The notes beneath the pieces are model-generated. The model had not been told where the DNA came from, did not search any database, and was given only the letters and a program-made list of their open reading frames with translations. DNA of 64,000 nucleotides from Micropruina glycogenica (GTDB taxonomy: Bacteria; Actinomycetota; Actinomycetes; Propionibacteriales; Propionibacteriaceae): assembly GCF_039524395.1 (NCBI RefSeq), contig NZ_BAAAGO010000042.1; one strand, given 5' to 3'. Position 1 is the stretch's first letter; each line of letters starts with the position of its first letter. Positions 58,274-64,000 of the stretch are shown one piece after another. Position numbers and translations under genes: made by a program.

Positions 58274-59182
58274 ATGGCACGCCGAGCACGCATGGCCGCC
58301 GACGACGAGCTCTCACAGATCGTCCGTCGGCGACTGCAGTCACTACTGGCCGAGATTCCGCCGCGGCGGGCGGCGGGTGACCGGGCCCTGGGCGAACCAA
58401 CCGTCGATGAGCCGCATCCCACACCGCTGCCGAATCTTCGGGCGCAGCCAGATCCGTGGTCGCTTGACCCGCCGGCTGACGACGGCCCGCTGACCGATGG
58501 TGCGGACGATGACTCCGGGTCGGAAGCCTCTTCGGCGACCCGGCCGCACGCCGCCCTGAGGGTGCTGCCGGGCGTCGGGCAGCGCGCTCGGCAGTTCGTT
58601 CGAGAACACCTCGTGGTGGTCGGCATCATTGTGCTGTCGGGGTGCCTGTGGGGCGGGTACTCGATGTTTCAGGCCAGAACCGCCCCGGTCGCCGTCGCGG
58701 CGCCGGCGGCCTCGGTGCAGATCAGCGTTCCCCAGCCCTCGCCGTCGCCGTCTGCCACCGTGCTGGTGCACGTGCTCGGTGAGGTACGCAAGCCCGGGGT
58801 GGTCAGCCTGCCCGAAGGCTCCCGGGTGCAAGACGCGATCACTGCGGCCGGCGGGCTCACCAGCAGGGCCAAACCGGGTGACCTCAACCTGGCAGCCCGC
58901 GTCAGCGACGGTGCGCAACTGGTGATCGGGCGGTCGGGCAGCCAGGTGCGCACCACGAACGCGTCGACGTCCACGGGCACGACCGCCGACGTCACAGTTG
59001 ACCTCAACACGGCAACGGTCGAGCAACTCGACACACTGCCAGGCGTCGGGCCGGTGACCGCGCAGAAGATCCTGGCCTGGCGCTCGGCTCACGGCCGGTT
59101 TCGCTCGGTGGCCGAGTTGCAAGAGGTCGACGGGATCGGGCCGAAGAGCTACGCCGAGATCGCACCCCATGTCAGGGTCTGA
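58274..59182 (+). CDS. comEA: Competence DNA-binding protein ComEA
   Basis: 302 residues: a variable cytoplasmic part with acidic stretch, one membrane helix at about 110-130 (LVVVGIIVLSGCLWGGYSMF), a SLBB domain at about 160-215 (VHVLGEVRKPGVVSLPEGSR) and a C-terminal double helix-hairpin-helix domain (VDLNTATVEQLDTLPGVGPV, IGPKSYAEI). It binds incoming DNA outside the membrane. The ATG at 58274 follows CATGCT by six bases and may be leaderless. The gene overlaps comEC by 14 bases. Confidence 0.94.
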   Translation: MARRARMAADDELSQIVRRRLQSLLAEIPPRRAAGDRALGEPTVDEPHPTPLPNLRAQPDPWSLDPPADDGPLTDGADDDSGSEASSATRPHAALRVLPGVGQRARQFVREHLVVVGIIVLSGCLWGGYSMFQARTAPVAVAAPAASVQISVPQPSPSPSATVLVHVLGEVRKPGVVSLPEGSRVQDAITAAGGLTSRAKPGDLNLAARVSDGAQLVIGRSGSQVRTTNASTSTGTTADVTVDLNTATVEQLDTLPGVGPVTAQKILAWRSAHGRFRSVAELQEVDGIGPKSYAEIAPHVRV

Positions 59183-61547
59183 GGTGTCGGGGTCAGCCCG
59201 CCGGGCCACGGCGCCGGCCCATCCGGGCCCCGATGGCGACGCCGAATCGCCCGATCTCAGGTTGGTGCCCGCCGCCGCGGCGGCCTGGGCGGGCATGTGG
59301 GTGGCGACGGCGGCTCAGGTCACCTGGCTGGCCCTGGGTAGCGCACTGGCCATTTCGGTGGGGCTGCTTGCGATCAGGCGACGCTCGTGGGCCACCGCCG
59401 CTGTCGCGATCGTGCTGGCCGGTTGCATGCTCACCGGCTGGGCACGTTGGTGGTGGCAGCAGCACGACCCGTTGACCGGTCTGGCGAGTGATCAGGCGGT
59501 CGCCACCGCCGAACTGGTGGTGGTGGGCACACCACGCAGTGGTGAGCAGCAGGGTGTGCGGCCGCCGTGGTGGTTGAGTGCCGCGACGCTGGTCGGCGTC
59601 GAGGCTCGCGGGCAACGCTTGGCCAGCGGCGCGCTGGTGCAGGTGAGCGCCAGTGGTGACGACGTTGCGGCCTGGGCGCACGTGGTGCCGGGCACCACGG
59701 TGCGGGCAGTGGTGCGGCTGGGCCTGGCCGATGCGGGCGAGCAGCCCCAGGTGCAGGTACGGGCCAGAGAGCCGCCGGTGGTCGTGCTACCACCCGGGCC
59801 GGTCGATCAGACGGTTGAGCGGGTGCGGGCAGGGTTACGGGCCAGCGCGGCGCATCTGGACCCCGAACCTCGGGCACTCGTGCCCGCGCTCGTGGTGGGT
59901 GACACCTCGGCCATGCCGGCCGAACTGGTGGAACGGTTCCGTGTGAACGGACTCACCCACCTCACCGCGGTGAGTGGGGCGAATCTGACGTTGCTGCTGG
60001 CCTTTCTCAGCACGGTGGCCCGGGCCGTCGGTGTGCTGGGTTGGTGGTTGCGGGGCCTGCTCGGGCTGGGGGTGGTCGGGTTCGTGCTGCTGTGTCATGC
60101 CGAGCCGAGCGTGGTGCGGGCGGCCGCCATGGGCCTGGTGGGCCTGATCGCGCTGGGGGCGGGCGGGCGCGGCGGCCAGGCGGTGCGGGCGTTGTGCGTG
60201 GCGGTGGTGGCGATCGTCTTCGTCGATCCCGACATGGCACGCTCGGCTGGTTTCGCACTATCGGTGCTGGCGAGCGCGGGCATCGTTGCCTGGTCACGAC
60301 GGTGGACCGACCTGCTGGCCATGCGCATGCCGCGCCCGCTGGCCGAAGGCATCTGCACACCGTTGGCGGCTCAGTTGGCCACCCAACCGCTGGTCACGGC
60401 CATCTCGGGCCAGGTGAGCGTGGCCGGCCTGGTGGCCAATCTGGTGTCCGGTCCGCTGGTCGGCCCGGCGACCGTGCTCGGCTTTCTGGCCGCCGCTTCG
60501 GCGATTCCGCTGCCGCTGGTGGCCACCTGGTTCGCCACCGGTGCCGGCTGGTGCGCCCAGGGTCTGTCTTGGATCGCCCGGCTGGGGGAGTTGTTGCCCG
60601 GTGCGGCGATCAGTTGGCCGGCGGGTTGGGTGGCGCTGCTGGTGGTGACGGCGGGGTGTGTCGGCGCGGTGCTGGTTTTGCCGCGATTGCTGCGCAACCC
60701 GTGGCTGGCCGCGGCCGCGGCGTTGCTGATCGTGCTGTCGTTGCTGCGGCCGGTTGCGCGGCCCGGCTGGCCGCCGCCTGATTGGGCGGTTGTGTTCTGC
60801 GATGTCGGGCAGGGTGACGCCACCTTGTTGCGTGTCGCTCCGCGGGCCGCGGCGGTGGTCGACGCAGGCCCTGACCCGTCCAAACTGGCCACCTGCCTGC
60901 GCGATCTTGGTGTTGAGCAGGTGCCGTTGGCGGTGCTCACGCACTTTCATGCCGACCACGTCACCGGCATCGGGGTTGCCATTCAAGGGCATCGCACCGA
61001 GCGGGTGATCGTCTCGGCGGCCACCAGCCCCGTGGGCGGACGGCAGCTGGTCGAGCAGGCGGCCGCCGGAGTCGGGCTCACCCAGGCCACGCCCGGAACC
61101 GTTCTTGTCGTCGGGGAGTTGACCGTGGAGGTTCTGGCCGTGCGCGCAGGTGGTGGCACCGTGAGCGTCGAAGAAGGCGAATCAGCTGCAGAGAACGACG
61201 GATCACTGGTCATGCGCGCCACGATCGCCGGTCTGCGGCTGCTGCTGGCCGGTGACGTCGAAGAAGACGGACAACGCAACGCGGTGGCGAGCGGAGCCGA
61301 CCTCAGCACCGACGTGCTGTTGGTGCCGCACCACGGCTCCGGCCGGCAACTGCCCGAGTTTCTGGCGGCGACGCGTGCCTCCATCGCGGTGTTCAGTGTG
61401 GGTCTCGACAACGACTACGGCCACCCGGCGCCACGCACGCAGCGGGCCGTCGAGCAACTGGGCATGCGCATTCTGCGTACCGATCAGCAGGGGTCGATCG
61501 CGCTCAGTCGCAACGAAGGGGGCGTCCAGGTCACCACGCAGAAGTGA
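59169..61547 (+). CDS. comEC: ComEC/Rec2 DNA-uptake channel
   Basis: 792 residues. N-terminal membrane domain with the competence fold (HLTAVSGANLTLLLAFLSTV, DPDMARSAGFALSVLASAGI). The C-terminal beta-lactamase-like nuclease domain (about 535-790) has VFCDVGQGDATLL, LTHFHADHVTGI, LAGDVEEDG and VPHHGSGRQLPEF, the metal ligands of the MBL fold. It moves one DNA strand inward and degrades the other. The start overlaps comEA. Together these genes indicate a DNA-uptake apparatus, though competence is not proven here. Confidence 0.95.
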   Translation: MSGSEVSGSARRATAPAHPGPDGDAESPDLRLVPAAAAAWAGMWVATAAQVTWLALGSALAISVGLLAIRRRSWATAAVAIVLAGCMLTGWARWWWQQHDPLTGLASDQAVATAELVVVGTPRSGEQQGVRPPWWLSAATLVGVEARGQRLASGALVQVSASGDDVAAWAHVVPGTTVRAVVRLGLADAGEQPQVQVRAREPPVVVLPPGPVDQTVERVRAGLRASAAHLDPEPRALVPALVVGDTSAMPAELVERFRVNGLTHLTAVSGANLTLLLAFLSTVARAVGVLGWWLRGLLGLGVVGFVLLCHAEPSVVRAAAMGLVGLIALGAGGRGGQAVRALCVAVVAIVFVDPDMARSAGFALSVLASAGIVAWSRRWTDLLAMRMPRPLAEGICTPLAAQLATQPLVTAISGQVSVAGLVANLVSGPLVGPATVLGFLAAASAIPLPLVATWFATGAGWCAQGLSWIARLGELLPGAAISWPAGWVALLVVTAGCVGAVLVLPRLLRNPWLAAAAALLIVLSLLRPVARPGWPPPDWAVVFCDVGQGDATLLRVAPRAAAVVDAGPDPSKLATCLRDLGVEQVPLAVLTHFHADHVTGIGVAIQGHRTERVIVSAATSPVGGRQLVEQAAAGVGLTQATPGTVLVVGELTVEVLAVRAGGGTVSVEEGESAAENDGSLVMRATIAGLRLLLAGDVEEDGQRNAVASGADLSTDVLLVPHHGSGRQLPEFLAATRASIAVFSVGLDNDYGHPAPRTQRAVEQLGMRILRTDQQGSIALSRNEGGVQVTTQK

Positions 61548-61557
61548 GGGGCTGCCG

Positions 61558-62586
61558 ATGGTGTCGGTGCGGCCTGGCATGCTGAACCCCGTGAGCACCC
61601 CGTTCGGAACCACCACGCTGGTGCAGGGGCCCGAAAGCCTGCTGGCCGAGCGCGCCGTCCAGGGCCTGATCAAGCGCGCTCTCGACGAGCGTTCCGACGC
61701 ATCGATCAACCGGTTGTCGGCGGCCCAACTCGACCGTGGGTCGCTGCTCGAGGCAACGTCGGGCTCTCTGTTCACCACGTCGGCCGTCGTCGTGATCGAA
61801 CAGCTCGCCGAACTGCCGTTGGACCTCGCCGACGACGTGGTCGGGCTGGCGCAGCAGGCGTCGGACGACCTCGTGCTGATTCTGGTGCACGAAGGCGGAG
61901 CCAAGGGTAAAGCGCTTCTCGACCGGCTGCGTAAGGCGGCGGTTGAGGTGGTCGAAGCCCCCTCTGTCAAGGCGTGGGAGCTGCCGCAGTTCGTGGTGGC
62001 CGAGGTGCGCAAGCGCGGCGGTCGCATCGATCGCGAAACCGCCGAGGCGCTCGTGGGAGCGGTCGGCAGTGATCTGCGCAGTGTCGCCGCGGCCGTCGCC
62101 CAGTTGCTGGCCGACACCGAACAACCCGTCATCACCACCGCCGATGTGCACCGCTACTTCGCAGGCCGGGCCGAGGTGAGCGGTTTCGCCATCGCCGACC
62201 ATTGCTTGGACGGCAATCGCGAAGCCGCGTTGGGCAGCCTGCGGTGGGCGCTGGAAACAGGGGTCGCGCCGGTGTTGCTGACCAGCGCGGTGGCGTCCGG
62301 GTTACGCAGCCTGGGCAAGTACCTGGGCGTTCGTGACGAACGCTTGCGTGACGTCGAACTCGCCCGGCGCATCGGGGTTCCCCCGTGGAAGCTTAAAGAC
62401 CTGTCCCGGCAATCGCGGGGCTGGAGCGCCCCAGGCGTGGCTCGCGCGATTCAGCATGCTGCGGCCGCCGACGCCGCGGTCAAGGGTGCGTCCGGCGACC
62501 CCGACTATGCGCTCGAATCGCTGGTGCTATCGGTGATCGACTGCCGCAGCCGGGGCCGACAGGCGTCGGTGCAGACCCGACGCTGA
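61558..62586 (+). CDS. holA: DNA polymerase III subunit delta
   Basis: 342 residues, clamp-loader subunit delta, which opens the beta clamp. N-terminal HolA domain (TTLVQGPESLLAERAV, ASINRLSAAQLDRGSLLEA) and C-terminal helices (PEDLVLSVI-like ALESLVLSVIDCRS). ATG 61558 has GAGGGG six bases upstream; GTG 61591 is the alternative (the homologous start would be near STPFGTT). It starts 11 bases after comEC, as in many actinobacteria. Confidence 0.94.
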   Translation: MVSVRPGMLNPVSTPFGTTTLVQGPESLLAERAVQGLIKRALDERSDASINRLSAAQLDRGSLLEATSGSLFTTSAVVVIEQLAELPLDLADDVVGLAQQASDDLVLILVHEGGAKGKALLDRLRKAAVEVVEAPSVKAWELPQFVVAEVRKRGGRIDRETAEALVGAVGSDLRSVAAAVAQLLADTEQPVITTADVHRYFAGRAEVSGFAIADHCLDGNREAALGSLRWALETGVAPVLLTSAVASGLRSLGKYLGVRDERLRDVELARRIGVPPWKLKDLSRQSRGWSAPGVARAIQHAAAADAAVKGASGDPDYALESLVLSVIDCRSRGRQASVQTRR

Positions 62587-62608
62587 CGCTCGCAGCTGAT
62601 CAGAATGG

Positions 62609-62657
62609 GCGAAACCCGCCCGGCGGTGGGGGTAGTACCGCATGGGGCGGGTTTCGC
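62609..62657. terminator. Convergent terminator hairpin between holA and the M15-like gene
   Basis: 13-bp perfect arms GCGAAACCCGCCC (62609-62621) and GGGCGGGTTTCGC (62645-62657), 23-base loop. It lies 23 bases past the holA stop and 31 bases before the opposite stop. Confidence 0.65.
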
Positions 62658-62687
62658 GTCGGGGGGTGGCACCCCTCGGGTGGCGAC

Positions 62688-63314
62688 TCAGCGCTTGACC
62701 GAGATGTGCACGTGGTCGAAATGGTTCGCCGTGGCACCGCCGCGGTCGGCCATCGAACGCCAGCGGGGGTTCTGCGTGGTCCAGATCTTCTGCCGGTAGA
62801 TCACGTAGTGGATCTTGTACTTCTTGGCGTGCTTGGCGAAGTACTTGGCGATCGAGTAGCCGAGGTTCTTGTTCTTCTTCCACGACGGGATCATCACGTC
62901 GATGGCGCGGCCGGCCGGATGGTCGCCCGAGTAGCGACTGCCCGCGCGCCAGCCTCCGATGGACTTGATCGACGCCCAGCCGCTGCGCACCTTGAGTGCG
63001 ACCTTCTTGGCGCGTTTCGTGAGCCGCTTGTAGTTCGAGATCTTCGCCTTGCCCTTCTTCTTCGCCTTCTTCGGCGGCTTGGGGGCAGGCGAGGTGGTCG
63101 TCGGCGTGGGTGTGCCGGGCGTGCTCACCGTCGGGGTGGGGGCAGGGGTGGTCGGACCGGTCGTCGGTGCCGGGGTGGCGCTGGCCGACATGGCGGGCTC
63201 GAGGCTGACCGGGTCGGCGTTGGCCGGTGTGGCCAGGGTGGTGGCGCCGATGGCCAGAGCGAGAGTCGCGGCCGCGGACACCGCCGTCACCGATAGTCGT
63301 GTCATCGCGTTCAT
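62688..63314 (-). CDS. Secreted M15-like (ARB_07466-type) protein
   Basis: 208 residues: signal peptide (1-33, SAAATLALAIGATTLATPANA), then a Pro/Thr-rich spacer and a Lys-rich stretch, and a domain at about 100-208 of the ARB_07466 C-terminal/peptidase M15-like family (SGDHPAGRAIDVMIPSW, IHYVIYRQKIW, FDHVHISVKR). SGDHPAGRAID and FDHVHIS supply the metal ligands expected for a zinc carboxypeptidase. It may trim peptidoglycan peptides. Stand-alone gene. The ATG at 63305 is an alternative start. Confidence 0.85.
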   Translation of the reverse strand: MNAMTRLSVTAVSAAATLALAIGATTLATPANADPVSLEPAMSASATPAPTTGPTTPAPTPTVSTPGTPTPTTTSPAPKPPKKAKKKGKAKISNYKRLTKRAKKVALKVRSGWASIKSIGGWRAGSRYSGDHPAGRAIDVMIPSWKKNKNLGYSIAKYFAKHAKKYKIHYVIYRQKIWTTQNPRWRSMADRGGATANHFDHVHISVKR

Positions 63315-63505
63315 CGAAGCCCCGTTGCTCTGTGCCCGCGACGCTGCGCGGTTCGGCTGTGATCGGGCGCCCCTCGCCCAACATCTGGCCGCTGAGAGAC
63401 TTAATCACACTCTCAGGATCAACGCAATTTGTTTAGACTTTTCCCAGGAAGAGTTGCCGATGGGCGGCGTCCGTCTTCGAGGGCCGCACACACCCGGAAC
63501 ACGGA

Positions 63506-63534
63506 AACGCCGTCCGACGGGGTCGGACGGCGTT
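63506..63534 (-). terminator. Rho-independent-like terminator of rpsT
   Basis: Perfect 13-bp arms (63506-63518 and 63522-63534; AACGCCGTCCGAC) with a three-base loop, directly after the rpsT stop on the minus strand. The trailing sequence is not a long T run. Confidence 0.7.
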
Positions 63535-63547
63535 GCGCGTGATCAGG

Positions 63548-63808
63548 TCAGAGCGCGGCGGCCTTGGCCGCGATGGCCGATTTGCGGTTCGCGGCCTGGT
63601 TGCTGTGAATGACGCCCTTCGACGCGGCCTTGTCGAGCGCGCGGCAGGCGGTCTGGGCCAAGGTCTGCGCCTTCTCGGCGTCGCCGGCGTCCACAGCCTC
63701 ACGGAAGCGACGCACGTGCGTACGCAGCGCCGACTTCACGGCCTTGTTGCGCTGACGAGCCTTCTCGTTCGTCTTGATGCGCTTCATCTGGGACTTGATG
63801 TTCGCCAC
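63548..63808 (-). CDS. rpsT: Ribosomal protein S20
   Basis: 86 residues, bS20, binds 16S rRNA early in 30S assembly. Typical start MANIKSQMKRIKTNEKARQR, ending SNQAANRKSAIAAKAAAL. GAGGCAAGCC lies in front of the ATG at 63808. A promoter-like pair lies upstream at 63869-63896 and a hairpin terminator after the stop, so it is a monocistronic unit. holA and rpsT are neighbours in many actinobacteria, here with the M15-like gene between them. Confidence 0.98.
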   Translation of the reverse strand: MANIKSQMKRIKTNEKARQRNKAVKSALRTHVRRFREAVDAGDAEKAQTLAQTACRALDKAASKGVIHSNQAANRKSAIAAKAAAL

Positions 63809-63868
63809 AGGGCTTGCCTCTTCAATGCTTGATGCTGAGTGTGCGCCCTGACGCGGACGCGACCACCA

Positions 63869-63896
63869 ACCCTACCAAAGCCGGTCGTGGTAGCAA
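63869..63896 (-). promoter_or_regulatory. Candidate rpsT promoter
   Basis: On the minus strand TTGCTA (63891-63896), a 16-base spacer and TAGGGT (63869-63874). Transcription would start about 50 bases before the rpsT ATG. Confidence 0.5.
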
Positions 63897-63905
63897 AAAC
63901 GACGA

Positions 63906-63970
63906 GTTGACTCGTGCTGAATGCCCGCGTGGGTGGGGTCGTTGACTCATCTGAGAATGCCCGCGTGGGT
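63906..63970. repeat. Imperfect direct repeat at the right edge
   Basis: GTTGACTCGTGCTGAATGCC (63906) and GTTGACTCATCTGAGAATGC (63941), both continuing to CCGCGTGGGT, with a period of about 35 bases. It may be a promoter region or an insertion-sequence end; the window stops 30 bases later, so it cannot be decided. Confidence 0.5.
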
Positions 63971-64000
63971 CAGGCTGCGGGGATGGGGCTGACGATGAGG

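Overview
The window is 64 kb of a high-GC actinobacterial chromosome, most likely from the order Propionibacteriales. I infer this from base composition, frequent GTG starts, the conserved order obg-proB-proA-nadD-rsfS-phosphoglycerate mutase, the comEA-comEC-holA-rpsT block, and several apparently leaderless genes. The family-level placement is an inference.

Layout. 1-16 kb: a cut-off zinc alcohol dehydrogenase, two tandem LppM-like lipoprotein genes (the first broken by two frameshifts), obg and proB. A sugar-acid cassette follows (IclR regulator, KDPG aldolase, KDG kinase, mannonate dehydratase, fructuronate reductase, L-idonate dehydrogenase), then proA, a tiny membrane protein, nadD, rsfS and a phosphatase/mutase. 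The cassette separates proB from proA and is bracketed by a 21-bp perfect inverted repeat. 16-19 kb: a membrane-anchored PEP-synthase-like enzyme on the minus strand, then tRNA-Ala(GGC).

19.16-31.75 kb: a genomic island at the 3' end of tRNA-Ala. It carries a large serine recombinase (frameshifted), two unknown genes, and a type I restriction-modification locus in the order hsdM (frameshifted)-hsdS-higB-higA-hsdR-DUF6119, ending with a small HTH gene. A terminator hairpin just past the right edge may be the tRNA's own terminator, displaced by the insertion.

32-46 kb: VapBC, a large FG-GAP/VCBS repeat protein, two universal stress proteins, a beta-glucoside PTS operon with a LicT-type antiterminator and a clear RAT/terminator leader, an ArsB/NhaD-type permease, and an operon of MHS-family transporter, 2-hydroxyacid dehydrogenase and beta-propeller beside its IclR regulator. 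47-64 kb: a GCS2-family ligase, an M23 peptidase, a channel-like TrkA/RyR-domain protein, lactate dehydrogenase, several small membrane proteins and lipoproteins, DUF4192, a VIT-family transporter, comEA, comEC, holA, an M15-like secreted protein and rpsT.

Four single-base indels, all in G/C runs, break three genes (LppM-like 1, recombinase, hsdM). They may be real decay or residual sequencing error. No CRISPR array, rRNA or complete insertion sequence was seen.
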